Positions 42,652 to 52,557 of a DNA stretch of 64,000 nucleotides are shown here, piece after piece. Below the pieces are notes generated by a model that was not told the DNA's origin, made no database searches, and worked only from the letters and a program-made list of their open reading frames with translations. The DNA comes from Clostridiales bacterium (GTDB taxonomy: Bacteria; Bacillota; Clostridia; Peptostreptococcales; Anaerovoracaceae), in assembly GCA_015058275.1 (NCBI GenBank), contig SVCQ01000005.1, positions 1-64,000 on the forward strand, read 5' to 3'. Within the stretch, counting starts at the first letter, position 1, and the number at the start of each line of letters is the position of its first letter. A program made the position numbers and the translations under genes.

Positions 42652-45279
42652 ATGGCAAAATACGTTTATTCATTCAATGAGGGCTCAAAGGATATGAGAA
42701 GCCTCCTCGGCGGCAAGGGCGCCAACCTTGCAGAGATGACCAATATCGGTCTCCCTGTACCGTTCGGCTTCACTATCACTACAGACGTCTGCAGGAAGTA
42801 CACTGAGGACGGCGGAGTGCTCGCTCAGGAAGTCATCGACGAAGTCTGGGAGCATCTCGCAGAGCTCGAAGAGGTTATGGGCAAGAAGTTCGGCGACAAC
42901 GAGAACCCACTGCTCGTATCCGTAAGATCCGGAGCACCTATCTCGATGCCGGGCATGATGGACACTATCCTCAACCTCGGTCTCAACGATGTTGCTGTTG
43001 AGGGTCTTGCCAAAAAGACAAACAACGAGAGATTTGCTTACGACAGCTACAGGAGATTCATCCAGATGTTCGGCGACGTCGTAATGGAGATCAAGAAGTC
43101 CAATTTCGACGCTGTATTCGAAGGCCAGAAGAAAAAAGCCGGCGTTGAGTTCGACGTAGACCTGACTACAGATGACCTCAAGGAAGTCATCAAGGGATAC
43201 AAGGAAGTAGTCAAGAGAGAGCTCGGCAGAGACTTCCCGCAGGAGCCAAAGGACCAGCTGCTCGAGGCTATCAAGGCCGTATTCAGATCATGGAACAACG
43301 AGAGAGCTATCCTCTACAGAAAGATGTACGACATCTCGGATTCTCTCGGCACAGCCGTTAACGTTCAGTCCATGGTATTCGGTAACTCCGGCAATGACTC
43401 CGGTACAGGCGTTGCATTCACACGCAGCCCGTCCACAGGCGAGAACAAGCTCTTCGGTGAGTTCCTTGTCAACGCACAGGGCGAGGACGTAGTAGCCGGT
43501 ATCAGAACTCCGCAGCCTATCTCCGAGATGGCAGACGCATTCCCTGAGGTATATGCACAGTTCGAAAAGATCGCCGACACACTCGAGAACCACTACAAAG
43601 ACATGCAGGACATGGAGTTCACAGTTGAGGATCGCAAGCTCTTCATGCTCCAGACCCGTAACGGTAAGAGAACTGCCGCTGCTGCTGTAAAGGTAGCCGT
43701 TGATCTCGTCAAGGAAGGCCTGATCGACAAGGAGACAGCTGTAATGAGGATCGAGCCGGATCAGATCGACCAGCTCCTTCACCCTGTATTCGATGCAGAC
43801 GAGCTCAAGAAGGCTACACCGGTAGCTACAGGACTTCCGGCTTCCCCGGGAGCTGCTACAGGCCAGATCGTATTCTCGGCTGACGATGCTGCAGCATTCG
43901 CAGCAGAGGGCAAAAAGGTCATCCTCGTAAGAGAAGAGACTTCGCCTGAGGACCTCGCAGGTATGGTAGCTGCTGAGGGTATCCTGACAGCTAGAGGCGG
44001 CATGACTTCCCACGCTGCAGTAGTAGCAAGAGGAATGGGCAAGTGCTGCGTAGCAGGCTGCAAAGAGATCACAGTCGACGAGGCAGGCAAGACCCTGACT
44101 ATCGGCGGTGCAGTATACAAAGAGGGAGACAGCATCTCGCTCAACGGTTCTGACGGTAAGGTTTACACAGAGGCAATCAAGACTCTCGCACCTGAGCTCT
44201 CCGGAGACTTCGGTCAGATCATGGAGTGGGCTGATGAGGCAAGATCTCTCAAGGTAAGGACAAACGCAGATAATCCAAGAGACGCTGCTCAGGCTGTAGC
44301 ATTCGGCGCTGAGGGTATCGGACTCTGCCGTACAGAGCACATGTTCTTCGAGGATGAGAGAATCCCTAAGATCAGAAGAATGATCCTCGCTGATGACGAG
44401 GCAGACAGAAGAGAAGCTCTCGCAGGTCTCCTCCCATACCAGAAGGAAGACTTCAAGGGCATCTACAAGGCAATGGGCGACAGACCTGTTACGATCAGAC
44501 TTCTCGACCCGCCTCTGCACGAGTTCCTGCCAAAGACAGAAGAGGATATCAAGCAGCTCTCCGAGCAGTTCAACATCCCTTACGAGAAGATCGTCAACAA
44601 GACTCTCGAGCTCCACGAGTTCAACCCGATGCTGGGTCACAGAGGCTGCAGACTCGCCATCACATATCCTGAGATCGCAGAGATGCAGACAGAGGCCATC
44701 ATCAGCGCTGCTCTCGAGGTACGCAAAGAGGAAGGCCTCGACATCGTACCTGAGATCATGGTACCGCTGGTAGGTCACGTCAACGAGCTCAAGTTCGTCA
44801 AGGAGACCATCGTAGAGGTAGCTGACAGACTGATCGCAGCATCCGGAGAAGACATGAAGTACATGGTAGGTACAATGATCGAGATCCCAAGAGCTGCTCT
44901 TACAGCTGACGAGATCGCTCAGGAAGCCGAGTTCTTCTCATTCGGTACAAACGACCTGACTCAGATGGGCTTCGGATTCTCCAGAGACGACACAGGCGCC
45001 ATCATCAAGGAGTACGTCGAGAAGGGCGTCCTCGAGAACGATCCGTTCCAGTCGCTCGACCAGACAGGCATCGGCAAGCTGGTAAGAATGGCTGTTGAAG
45101 GCGGCAAGAAGACCAGACCGAACATCAAGCTCGGTATCTGCGGAGAGCACGGCGGAGACCCTGCATCCGTACACTTCTGCCACGAAGTAGGTCTCAACTA
45201 TGTATCCTGCTCGCCGTTCAGAGTACCTATCGCAAGGCTTGCGGCTGCGCAGGCTGCAATCGCCGAAAAGCGCGGCTAG
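42652..45279 (+). CDS. ppdK: Pyruvate, phosphate dikinase
   Basis: An 875-aa enzyme interconverting pyruvate + ATP + phosphate with PEP + AMP + PPi. N-terminal nucleotide-binding domain (LLGGKGANLAEMT), central phosphohistidine domain (GGMTSHAAVVARGMGKCCV, catalytic His) and C-terminal PEP-binding barrel with CGEHGGDP. The start at 42652 has AAGGAG upstream and matches the normal N-terminus (AKYVYSFNEGSKDMRSLLGG); upstream in-frame codons are not family sequence. The membrane pyrophosphatase encoded 1.6 kb away consumes PPi, fitting a PPi-based energy economy. Confidence 0.97.
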   Translation: MAKYVYSFNEGSKDMRSLLGGKGANLAEMTNIGLPVPFGFTITTDVCRKYTEDGGVLAQEVIDEVWEHLAELEEVMGKKFGDNENPLLVSVRSGAPISMPGMMDTILNLGLNDVAVEGLAKKTNNERFAYDSYRRFIQMFGDVVMEIKKSNFDAVFEGQKKKAGVEFDVDLTTDDLKEVIKGYKEVVKRELGRDFPQEPKDQLLEAIKAVFRSWNNERAILYRKMYDISDSLGTAVNVQSMVFGNSGNDSGTGVAFTRSPSTGENKLFGEFLVNAQGEDVVAGIRTPQPISEMADAFPEVYAQFEKIADTLENHYKDMQDMEFTVEDRKLFMLQTRNGKRTAAAAVKVAVDLVKEGLIDKETAVMRIEPDQIDQLLHPVFDADELKKATPVATGLPASPGAATGQIVFSADDAAAFAAEGKKVILVREETSPEDLAGMVAAEGILTARGGMTSHAAVVARGMGKCCVAGCKEITVDEAGKTLTIGGAVYKEGDSISLNGSDGKVYTEAIKTLAPELSGDFGQIMEWADEARSLKVRTNADNPRDAAQAVAFGAEGIGLCRTEHMFFEDERIPKIRRMILADDEADRREALAGLLPYQKEDFKGIYKAMGDRPVTIRLLDPPLHEFLPKTEEDIKQLSEQFNIPYEKIVNKTLELHEFNPMLGHRGCRLAITYPEIAEMQTEAIISAALEVRKEEGLDIVPEIMVPLVGHVNELKFVKETIVEVADRLIAASGEDMKYMVGTMIEIPRAALTADEIAQEAEFFSFGTNDLTQMGFGFSRDDTGAIIKEYVEKGVLENDPFQSLDQTGIGKLVRMAVEGGKKTRPNIKLGICGEHGGDPASVHFCHEVGLNYVSCSPFRVPIARLAAAQAAIAEKRG

Positions 45280-45288
45280 CGGCTCGAT

Positions 45289-45387
45289 ATTTTCCGTTCT
45301 GCGTCGTTGCCTTCGCAGATCGATCGCTTACGTACCACTGTGTACGCGCGCTCACGATCCGCTCATGCGCCTCGCATAACGAAAAAT
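45289..45387. repeat. Inverted-repeat-bounded element after ppdK
   Basis: Ends 45289-45303 and 45373-45387 are inverted repeats matching at 13 of 15 positions. Inside, 45318-45335 and 45342-45359 form a second imperfect stem with CGTAC/GTACG at its tip. Non-coding, GC-richer than the flanks, and just before a terminator. Looks like a small repeat element or structured 3' end. Confidence 0.5.
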
Positions 45388-45418
45388 CTCTTCGCCGCAA
45401 CGGCAATAAACACAACCA

Positions 45419-45448
45419 AAAAGCGTCCTCCATCGCGGGGACGCTTTT
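45419..45448. terminator. Bidirectional terminator between ppdK and DHH gene
   Basis: AAAAGCGTCC (45419-45428) pairs perfectly with GGACGCTTTT (45439-45448) around a 10-nt loop, with A-run and T-run flanks. Suits both converging genes. Confidence 0.85.
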
Positions 45449-45466
45449 GTATTGTTGTGTCGTAAT

Positions 45467-45482
45467 GTAAAGTATGCTTTAC
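45467..45482. repeat. GTAAAG-N4-CTTTAC palindrome (at DHH stop)
   Basis: GTAAAGTATGCTTTAC; on the minus strand its first arm supplies the TAA stop codon of the DHH phosphoesterase gene. Read on that strand it equals the 16-mer at 32366 and 38477. Confidence 0.7.
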
Positions 45483-46408
45483 GAATTGAGCTCGGCGATG
45501 ATGTCAGGCAGCTTGGCGTCGACTTCGTCATTCTCGAGCTGGCATGTGCCTGCGTTGCGGTGGCCGCCTCCGCCGTACTTAAGGCAGAGGGCACCGATGT
45601 CGAAGTCTGACGACTTGTTGACTATGGACTTGCCGATCATGACGGCTGTGTTCTGCTTTCTGAAGCCCCATGCTACGTGTACCGAGATCTCTGCCTCAGG
45701 GAAGAGGGCGTAGATCATGAAGCGGTTGCCGGCATGGATGGTCTCGACTTCTCTGAGGTCGAGGACGACGACCTTGCCGTGCACCTGTGCGAGCTCTTTG
45801 AGCTGCTTTTCGAAGAGGTCAGCCTGCTCGAAGTAGAGATCGACTCTCTCCTTGACATCAGGAAGCTCGAGAATGTCCTCGATGCTGTGATCGACGCAGT
45901 AGTCGATGAGCTGCATCATGAGGTCGTAGTTGGAGATGCGGAATTCTCTGAAACGTCCGAGTCCCGTGCGAGGGTCCATGAGGTAGTTCATGAGAACCCA
46001 GCCCTCAGGATGGAGGATCTCCTCAAGAGTGAAGTCAGCGCTGTCGCCCTTGTCTACGGCAGTCATGATCTCCTCGCTGACGCGTGTGAATGTCTTGGCT
46101 CCGCCGTAGTAGTTATATACGACTCTGGCGGCACTCCTTGCGTGAGGCTCGATATAGTACTTGCCTTCGTAGTCCTCTTTTTTATTCCTGAGAAGCTCGG
46201 ACTCGTGATGGTCGAATGCCAGTCCTACGCGCGGATCGAAAGGAAGGTTGGTCGTGATGTCGTTTTCGGTCAGCTCGACCTTGCCGTCCTGGACGTCCTT
46301 AGGGTGTACGAACTTGATATCGTCGATGATGTCGAGCTCCTTGAGGAGCATCGCGCATACGAGCCCGTCGAAGTCGCTTCTGGTTACTAATCTTTTCTTT
46401 TGTACCAT
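45479..46408 (-). CDS. DHH/DHHA1 family phosphoesterase
   Basis: A 309-aa metal-dependent phosphoesterase of the family that holds oligoribonuclease/pAp phosphatase NrnA and related exopolyphosphatase-like enzymes. RSDFDGLVCAMLL (metal Asp residues), FDHHESE (DHH motif) and C-terminal DHHA1 motif GGGGHRNAGTC. The start at 46408 follows GGGAGAAACC; upstream in-frame residues look non-coding. Substrate is not certain: a nano-RNase or a c-di-nucleotide product hydrolase would fit the local c-di-GMP enzymes but this is inference. Confidence 0.82.
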   Translation of the reverse strand: MVQKKRLVTRSDFDGLVCAMLLKELDIIDDIKFVHPKDVQDGKVELTENDITTNLPFDPRVGLAFDHHESELLRNKKEDYEGKYYIEPHARSAARVVYNYYGGAKTFTRVSEEIMTAVDKGDSADFTLEEILHPEGWVLMNYLMDPRTGLGRFREFRISNYDLMMQLIDYCVDHSIEDILELPDVKERVDLYFEQADLFEKQLKELAQVHGKVVVLDLREVETIHAGNRFMIYALFPEAEISVHVAWGFRKQNTAVMIGKSIVNKSSDFDIGALCLKYGGGGHRNAGTCQLENDEVDAKLPDIIAELNS

Positions 46409-46736
46409 GTGGTTTCTCCCGGTAAAAGTGTAATAATTATTAGGTTTGCTTTCATTGATGTCTGCGGCTGCGATCACGATCATGATTGCGGCTGCGTTCA
46501 CATTACGTCTTTAATTTTAGTCAGTAGCGGCACTATTATCAAGAGTGATGGAGGGACGGATAATAAGACAGGCGGTGCAGGCGCTGAATACCGTCAAAAG
46601 GGGTTTGTGACGGCACACAATGATTTTTCGGAATTATTGTCAAAAATACAAAAGAAGTTTCATAAATTGCTGTAAATATCAAGCGATTTATGATACCTTT
46701 GGCTTGTGAGAATACAAAGCAATACATTGTTTCTGA
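46409..46736. other. Divergent intergenic region
   Basis: About 330 bp between the minus-strand DHH gene and the hppA promoter. No credible gene, tRNA or known riboswitch is seen. A TAATTAT-type -10 for the DHH gene may lie around 46430. The right end holds the left arm (46721-46738) of an inverted repeat that flanks the hppA promoter. Confidence 0.45.
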
Positions 46737-46833
46737 TTGAGTACAAGATTGCCGGATAGTATAATACTAAAGGGTCGACAATCGCGTACATCTTTTGTTT
46801 CGTAAAGACCTTTTAAATCAAAAACAATGTATT
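46721..46833 (+). promoter_or_regulatory. 18-bp inverted repeat flanking hppA promoter
   Basis: AATACATTGTTTCTGATT (46721-46738) and AATCAAAAACAATGTATT (46816-46833) are inverted repeats matching at 17 of 18 positions, centred 95 bp apart. They bracket the promoter at 46737-46765. They could be paired operators or pair in the mRNA if transcription begins further upstream. Confidence 0.55.
46737..46765 (+). promoter_or_regulatory. hppA promoter
   Basis: TTGAGT (46737-46742), 17-bp spacer, TATAAT (46760-46765), leaving a leader of nearly 90 bases before the ATG. Confidence 0.7.
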
Positions 46834-46859
46834 TGCAGTCAACTAAGGAGGCATACATC

Positions 46860-48977
46860 ATGCAAGAATATCTGTTATCGCATCTGTACTGGATAAGCCT
46901 GTTTGCATCCATATGTGCTCTTATCTTCGCCTATGTTCAGGCCAAGAAGGTCCTCGGATCACCTGAGGGCACGGACAGGATGATGCAGATCTCGCGCTTC
47001 GTCCGTACCGGAGCAAGCGCTTTCCTTAAGCGCCAGTACCGCACGGTACTCATCTTCTTCGTAGTCATGTTCTGTGTGCTCTGCGGCATGGCAGCAGCCC
47101 ACAAGCTCACATGGTACGTACCGTTCGCGTTCATCACAGGCGGCTTCTTCTCCGGTCTTTCGGGATTCATCGGAATGAGCATCGCCACAAGAGCCAACGA
47201 CCGTACAGCCTGTGCTGCACAGGAGAGTCTCAACAGGGGACTGAGAGTAGCCTTCTCTGCGGGTTCCGTAATGGGATTCACCGTAGTAGGACTCGGACTT
47301 CTCGACATCTCACTGTGGTATGCACTTCTCGACCTCGTATTCCATGAGACCCTCGAGAACATCACAGCCGCTATGGTCACATTCGGAATGGGAGCTTCCT
47401 CGATGGCGCTCTTTGCCCGTGTAGGCGGCGGTATCTTCACAAAGGCTGCTGACGTCGGTGCTGACCTCGTAGGTAAGGTCGAGGCGGGCATCCCTGAGGA
47501 TGACCCTCGTAACCCGGCCGTTATCGCTGACAACGTAGGCGACAACGTAGGAGACGTAGCCGGCATGGGAGCCGACCTTTATGAGTCCTATGTAGGATCC
47601 ATGGTATCGACATGCGCTCTTGGTGCTATCGCGTTCTACGCATCCGGTCTCGGAGTCAAGTCCGTAGCGCTGCCTCTTCTGATGGCTGCCGTCGGAGTTG
47701 TATTCTCCATCATCGGTTCGTTCATGGTACAGACCAAAGAGGGTGCGAGCCAGAAGAACCTCCTCGCAGCTCTCCGCCGCGGTACCAACACAGCGGCTAT
47801 CGCTACAGCAGTATTCTCGTTCGTTCTCGTATGGTGGCTCTTCGGAATCGAGTTCTACGGACTCTACCTCGCCATCATCGCAGGACTTCTCGCAGGTGTC
47901 CTGATCGGACTCTGCACGGAGTACTACACTTCAGACACATATAAGCCGACTCAAAAGATCGCCGAGTCCTCACAGACTGGTACTGCAACGCTGATCATCA
48001 GCGGTCTCGGCACAGGTATGGCATCGACTACGCTGCCTATTCTGATCGTAGGAGCCGCCATCATCATCGCTTACTACTGCTCGGGTCTTTGCCCTGTTGA
48101 CGTTGCTCCTTCGAGCATCGGTCTCTACGGCATCTCCCTCGCTGCTGTAGGCATGCTCTCGACACTCGGCATCACTCTCGCTACCGACGCTTACGGCCCT
48201 GTAGCAGACAACGCCGGAGGTATCGCAGAGATGGCAGGACTTCCTCCTGAAGTCCGTGAGCGTACAGACGCTCTCGACTCGCTCGGTAATACAACAGCGG
48301 CTACAGGCAAGGGCTTCGCTATCGGCTCGGCCGGAATGACAGCTCTCGCTCTGATCGCCAACTTCAAGGAGAAGCTCCTTGTATACATGCCGGACGGACA
48401 GGATCTCACACTCAACCTGCTCGATCCTAAGGTGCTTGTAGGACTCTTCATCGGAGCCTGCCTGCCGTTCCTCTTCTCGTCACTTACAATGGGCGCTGTC
48501 AACAGAGCCGCTCAGAGCGTAGTGCTCGAGGTAAGACGTCAGTTCAAGGAGATCCCTGGCCTCATGGAGGGTAAGGCTGATGCTGACTACGCACGCTGCG
48601 TTGACCTCTGCTCCAAGGCTTCCCTCAAGGAAATGATCCTTCCTGCATGCGTAGGCATCGCTGCTCCTATCGTCACAGGTCTCATCCTCGGCGGACTCGG
48701 AGTTGTAGGTATGCTCTGTGGCGCTACAGTATCCGGATTCATCATGGCTATCTTCATGGCCAACTCCGGCGGCGCATGGGACAACGCCAAAAAGTACATC
48801 GAGGCGGGCCACTTCGGCGGCAAGGGTTCAGACAATCACAAGGCTGCAGTCGTAGGCGACACCATCGGCGACCCGTTCAAGGATACATCCGGACCTTCGA
48901 TCAATATTCTGATCAAGCTCGTATCGATGGTATCCATCGTATTCGCCGGACTTATCGCAAGCGTTTCGCTTCTGTAG
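46860..48977 (+). CDS. hppA: Membrane ion-pumping pyrophosphatase
   Basis: A 705-aa, about 16-helix membrane protein that uses pyrophosphate hydrolysis to pump H+ or Na+. The signature [20 protein letters not shown] and the acidic PPi/Mg sites DNVGDNVGD are intact, as is the C-terminal [15 protein letters not shown]. In [16 protein letters not shown] the residue after NTT is Ala rather than Lys, the pattern of K+-dependent members, so the ion may be Na+ or H+. Start at 46860 with AAGGAGG; an ATG at 46827 upstream lies in the inverted repeat and lacks a ribosome site. It would recover energy from PPi released by ppdK and biosynthesis. Confidence 0.95.
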   Translation: MQEYLLSHLYWISLFASICALIFAYVQAKKVLGSPEGTDRMMQISRFVRTGASAFLKRQYRTVLIFFVVMFCVLCGMAAAHKLTWYVPFAFITGGFFSGLSGFIGMSIATRANDRTACAAQESLNRGLRVAFSAGSVMGFTVVGLGLLDISLWYALLDLVFHETLENITAAMVTFGMGASSMALFARVGGGIFTKAADVGADLVGKVEAGIPEDDPRNPAVIADNVGDNVGDVAGMGADLYESYVGSMVSTCALGAIAFYASGLGVKSVALPLLMAAVGVVFSIIGSFMVQTKEGASQKNLLAALRRGTNTAAIATAVFSFVLVWWLFGIEFYGLYLAIIAGLLAGVLIGLCTEYYTSDTYKPTQKIAESSQTGTATLIISGLGTGMASTTLPILIVGAAIIIAYYCSGLCPVDVAPSSIGLYGISLAAVGMLSTLGITLATDAYGPVADNAGGIAEMAGLPPEVRERTDALDSLGNTTAATGKGFAIGSAGMTALALIANFKEKLLVYMPDGQDLTLNLLDPKVLVGLFIGACLPFLFSSLTMGAVNRAAQSVVLEVRRQFKEIPGLMEGKADADYARCVDLCSKASLKEMILPACVGIAAPIVTGLILGGLGVVGMLCGATVSGFIMAIFMANSGGAWDNAKKYIEAGHFGGKGSDNHKAAVVGDTIGDPFKDTSGPSINILIKLVSMVSIVFAGLIASVSLL

Positions 48978-49008
48978 TTCCGGGGCATACATTTAACATC
49001 ACAGACAG

Positions 49009-49036
49009 GCGCATCCCTCACAAGGGGTGCGCTTTT
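49009..49036 (+). terminator. Terminator after hppA
   Basis: GCGCATCCC (49009-49017) pairs with GGGGTGCGC (49024-49032), one G-T pair, followed by TTTT. Confidence 0.75.
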
Positions 49037-49040
49037 GTTT

Positions 49041-49069
49041 GTGACAATGACATCGCGGGGTGCTATAAT
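49041..49069 (+). promoter_or_regulatory. Promoter of the sensor/HD-GYP operon
   Basis: GTGACA (49041-49046), 17-bp spacer, TATAAT (49064-49069), 47 bases before the start codon. Confidence 0.6.
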
Positions 49070-49116
49070 ATATTTTTGGATAAAGGTGTCATCACGACCA
49101 ACAGGAGAGGATCTCG

Positions 49117-50721
49117 ATGAACAGAGAAGCTAACGAAAGAATCAAAAAAATACTGGCCATACTGGCTGTTGTGATAATAGTGGCTATGATCGGTAATCTG
49201 GTCTCGGTCATGTCCTATAACCACAAGGACCACAGTGTCGAGGGCAGGAACGACAAGCGCGCGACATATATGGATCTGAGTGACCGTGTAGACAGCACCA
49301 GCTCATGGCTCAAAAGGGACTTTGAGCTGAACGGGGAGAAGGTCGATCTGACCGGACAGACCTTTGACGGCACGCTGTATAACAACGCGGCTCACAGCGT
49401 GTCCGACTGGACGATGCGCATCAATATAAACGGAGACTGCTATGTCAATAACGCTTGGTGCGGTACGGCTGAGATCCACCAGTTCGTCGGCACCGGCAAG
49501 GAAAAGGTCCAGACTCTCGACCTGAGGAATTACAAGCTCAGTGATGTCGAGCTCGAGTACCAGTATGACGGTGACCTCCTGATACCTCTCACAAAGGGCG
49601 ATTACATCATCTACTATCCGTCCGAAAAGGACGACGAATATCCTCTGGGCGCTCATTCGCAGCTCACCATGGGGATGATCTTCTATTACTACGGCGATAT
49701 AGATCTGTCGGATTACACTGTCGATTTCCACTACTACAAGAGCTATTTTGAGGGCGCAGGCTTCTACGCTATCGTCGCTCTGATAGTGCTCTTTATAGCG
49801 CTGCTGTTCGCTCAGCTCATAGCCGACTATACATACAGGCGGGCATGGAAGGAAATGGAGATCCGCAAGTCCGGCATGTCATATCTGTCCGTGATCTACG
49901 ACGTTATATACATAGTCGACCTTGTCAACGATGAGCTGACACCTATGCACGAGGATCACGACCCTGCCAGGAACGTAGCCGTGGGCGAGGGGGCTATAGC
50001 AAAGCTCCGCGAGCTCTTCAGACCGGACATCTCCGATGAGTACCTGCAGATATGCGATGACTTCATGGATCCGGATACTCTGCAGGAGCGCTTCGTCAAG
50101 GACAGCATAGCCTGCGAGTACATGAGCAGGGAGAACGGCTGGTGCCTTATCAGGCTCTTTGCCATAGACCGCGAGCCGGGTGATCCGGTGCGCAGGTTTA
50201 TATTCACCATCCAGAACATCAACGATGAGAAGATAGAGATGGAGAGGATAGAAGCTGACCTGGCAGAGGATGAGCCGGATCGCACAGAGATATACTGCGA
50301 GGCTGCGCCGTACTCGATCAGAGAGGTCGTAGACAAGGCTCTTGAGGATACAAAGGAGGCTGCTGCCGGAAGCGGTGTAGAGCTGAGCTCCGATGTGTCG
50401 CCGGGCATCCCTGACAAGCTGATCGGAGACCGCGGCAAGATGCTCATGGCCGTATCCTGTATGCTGCTTGATGCGGTCAGGCAGACAGACAGCGGCAGTA
50501 TCAAGCTGTCCGTGTTCGGCAAGGCAAGCGATGGCAGCGAGCATCTCCTGGTATCTGTAAAGGATACAGGCAGCGGATCCGGCGAGGCGATGCCTGTGAG
50601 CGGACTGGGCATCAACATAGCATCTGAGATACTCTCGGTGATGGGAAGCGAGCTAAAGATGATCAGAGAGGAGAGCTCCGGAAGCGAACTCTACTTTGAG
50701 ATCGATCAGGAGATAGCATGA
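49117..50721 (+). CDS. Two-helix membrane sensor with histidine-kinase-like ATPase domain
   Basis: A 534-aa protein. Helix 1 at about residues 12-33, extracellular domain about 35-215, helix 2 about 217-240, a PAS-like linker, and a C-terminal GHKL ATPase fold (about 410-530). The G1 box (VKDTGSGSG) and G2 (GLGINIASEIL) are visible, but the N-box is poor and no HisKA phospho-acceptor His is seen, so it may bind ATP without autophosphorylation. The extracellular part (FDGTLYNNAAHSVSDWTMRI and NAWCGTAEIHQF) resembles a carbohydrate-binding beta-sandwich. Its last 4 bases overlap the start of the HD-GYP gene, so the two are translationally coupled and probably work together. Confidence 0.7.
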   Translation: MNREANERIKKILAILAVVIIVAMIGNLVSVMSYNHKDHSVEGRNDKRATYMDLSDRVDSTSSWLKRDFELNGEKVDLTGQTFDGTLYNNAAHSVSDWTMRININGDCYVNNAWCGTAEIHQFVGTGKEKVQTLDLRNYKLSDVELEYQYDGDLLIPLTKGDYIIYYPSEKDDEYPLGAHSQLTMGMIFYYYGDIDLSDYTVDFHYYKSYFEGAGFYAIVALIVLFIALLFAQLIADYTYRRAWKEMEIRKSGMSYLSVIYDVIYIVDLVNDELTPMHEDHDPARNVAVGEGAIAKLRELFRPDISDEYLQICDDFMDPDTLQERFVKDSIACEYMSRENGWCLIRLFAIDREPGDPVRRFIFTIQNINDEKIEMERIEADLAEDEPDRTEIYCEAAPYSIREVVDKALEDTKEAAAGSGVELSSDVSPGIPDKLIGDRGKMLMAVSCMLLDAVRQTDSGSIKLSVFGKASDGSEHLLVSVKDTGSGSGEAMPVSGLGINIASEILSVMGSELKMIREESSGSELYFEIDQEIA

Positions 50722-52415
50722 TAACTGTTTTATACGCCGGCTGCCTGTTCATATGCGCGATCGCGCTTGTGTACATGGCGCAAAAGAACTACAACAACAT
50801 CGATATCTATCACTGGACCATACTGATCCTGATACCGATAATAATAATGGCCTACTGGCTCAAGTCTCAGGTCACTACGCCGGAGGCTTCATCCGTATTG
50901 ATGTGCTTCCAGTACTTTGACAGCACATTCCTCTTTTGCGCTTTGCTGTTCTACACCCTGCACAATATAGGGATAAACGCGAAGCCGTGGATGAAGATCC
51001 TGCTGTACGGTCTGGCGTTCATCCACATGATGATAGTGTGCCTCTGTTTTAATACGGGACTGTATTACAGCAGCATCGAAGTCACCGAGAGCCCGATGGG
51101 CAATTATACGAGCGTCAAGGGCGGACCTCTTATGATACTGCACTACGCTTATCTCGCGATACTGCTTGCGATCATAGTCGTGCTGATAGTGCTGTGCATA
51201 AGGAAGAGAGGCAGCTACTCCATGACCAATATAGCGGTATACCTGGCTGTGCCGATCGCGTGCTTTGCGATGTATATCGCCGAGGGGCTGGTCGGCGGAC
51301 ACTACACGATGCTGCCTGTGCTCTACACGGTAGCAGATGTCATTATCGCAGCCAGCTATGACAGAGCTCATGCGCATGACATAGCATTCCTGATCGCTGA
51401 CCACAACAAGTCAGACGATGAGAGGGGATATGTGGCCATAGGGCTTGGCGGCAACTACCTGAGCAGCAACCAAAGAGGCCTTGAGCTGCTGCCTTTCCTC
51501 AATAAGGTGAAGGTAAACGAAAAGTTCCCTGAGGATGACGAGATCGCGGATGTGATCGACCACCTGATCCGTGCCTTCGAAAGGGACAATGTTACTTCGG
51601 CCAGATACAATCTCGGAGACAGGATATGCGTATGCGATATATCCTACTTCTCCATAAGAGCCGAAGGCAGCAGGCAGGGATATCTGCTGGATATACGCGA
51701 TGCGACAGAGGAGCAGAAGGCCTACGACCTGATCAGGAACTATAACAAGGTACTCAACGAAGAGGTTGACGAAAAGACCAAGAACATACGTGACATGCAG
51801 CGCAAGCTCGTGCTGGGTATGGCGGATATGATCGAAAACCGGGATGACAATACCGGAGGTCATGTAAAGCGTACCAGTGATATCATCAGCATAATAGTCG
51901 ATGAGATCAAAAGGCAGGGCAATATGGATATCTCGGATCAGATGGCCGAGGACATAGTCCGCGCCGCGCCTACGCATGATTTGGGCAAGATCACCATCGA
52001 CAACAGCATCCTCAATAAGCCGGGACGCTTCACGGATGATGAGTATGAGATCATGAAGACCCACTCCACCAAGAGCGGAGAGATGGTGATGATACTGCTC
52101 GATGGCGTGGAGGAGGAACGCTTTGTAAAGGTCGCGTACAATGTCGCGAGGTATCACCACGAGAGGTGGGACGGCAGAGGCTATCCGGAGGGACTTGTCG
52201 GCACCATGATACCGCTCGAAGCCAGGATCATGGCCGTAGCTGACGTGTATGATGCCCTCGTGAGCAAGCGCGTATACAAGGAGCCTATGAGCTTTGAAAA
52301 GAGCGCGTCTATAATGTGCGAGTGCATGGGCACGCAGTTCGATCCCAATATGAAGTCCGTATTCCTCGGATGCAGGGAGAGGCTCGAACAGTACTATATA
52401 GAGAACGACAGATGA
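50718..52415 (+). CDS. 7TM HD-GYP c-di-GMP phosphodiesterase
   Basis: A 565-aa membrane protein predicted to hydrolyse c-di-GMP to GMP. The first ~220 residues hold about seven helices. A middle linker (about 230-340) ends in a coiled coil (YNKVLNEEVDEKTKNIRDMQ). The HD-GYP domain has GGHVKRTS, the HD pair at residues 420-421 (THDLGKI), MKTHSTKSGE, YHHERWDGRGYPEGL (GYP) and ADVYDALVSKR, all canonical, so it looks active. Co-translated with the ATPase-like sensor upstream, which may be its signal input. Confidence 0.92.
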   Translation: MITVLYAGCLFICAIALVYMAQKNYNNIDIYHWTILILIPIIIMAYWLKSQVTTPEASSVLMCFQYFDSTFLFCALLFYTLHNIGINAKPWMKILLYGLAFIHMMIVCLCFNTGLYYSSIEVTESPMGNYTSVKGGPLMILHYAYLAILLAIIVVLIVLCIRKRGSYSMTNIAVYLAVPIACFAMYIAEGLVGGHYTMLPVLYTVADVIIAASYDRAHAHDIAFLIADHNKSDDERGYVAIGLGGNYLSSNQRGLELLPFLNKVKVNEKFPEDDEIADVIDHLIRAFERDNVTSARYNLGDRICVCDISYFSIRAEGSRQGYLLDIRDATEEQKAYDLIRNYNKVLNEEVDEKTKNIRDMQRKLVLGMADMIENRDDNTGGHVKRTSDIISIIVDEIKRQGNMDISDQMAEDIVRAAPTHDLGKITIDNSILNKPGRFTDDEYEIMKTHSTKSGEMVMILLDGVEEERFVKVAYNVARYHHERWDGRGYPEGLVGTMIPLEARIMAVADVYDALVSKRVYKEPMSFEKSASIMCECMGTQFDPNMKSVFLGCRERLEQYYIENDR

Positions 52416-52557
52416 CCGGTTGTTGCGGGCAAAATCGCATATAATCAAATATCACCACAAAAAGATTTGACAGAGGCTGCATTACGAGAGTAAAAATATA
52501 TGCATAAGGTTGACTATTTATTAACATGTGATGGACGTAATGGGGGATTAAGTAAAA

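Noticed and set aside
45479-46408. Firm assignment as NrnA
   Set aside because: DHH and DHHA1 motifs are clear but several subfamilies with different substrates share them, so only the family is called.
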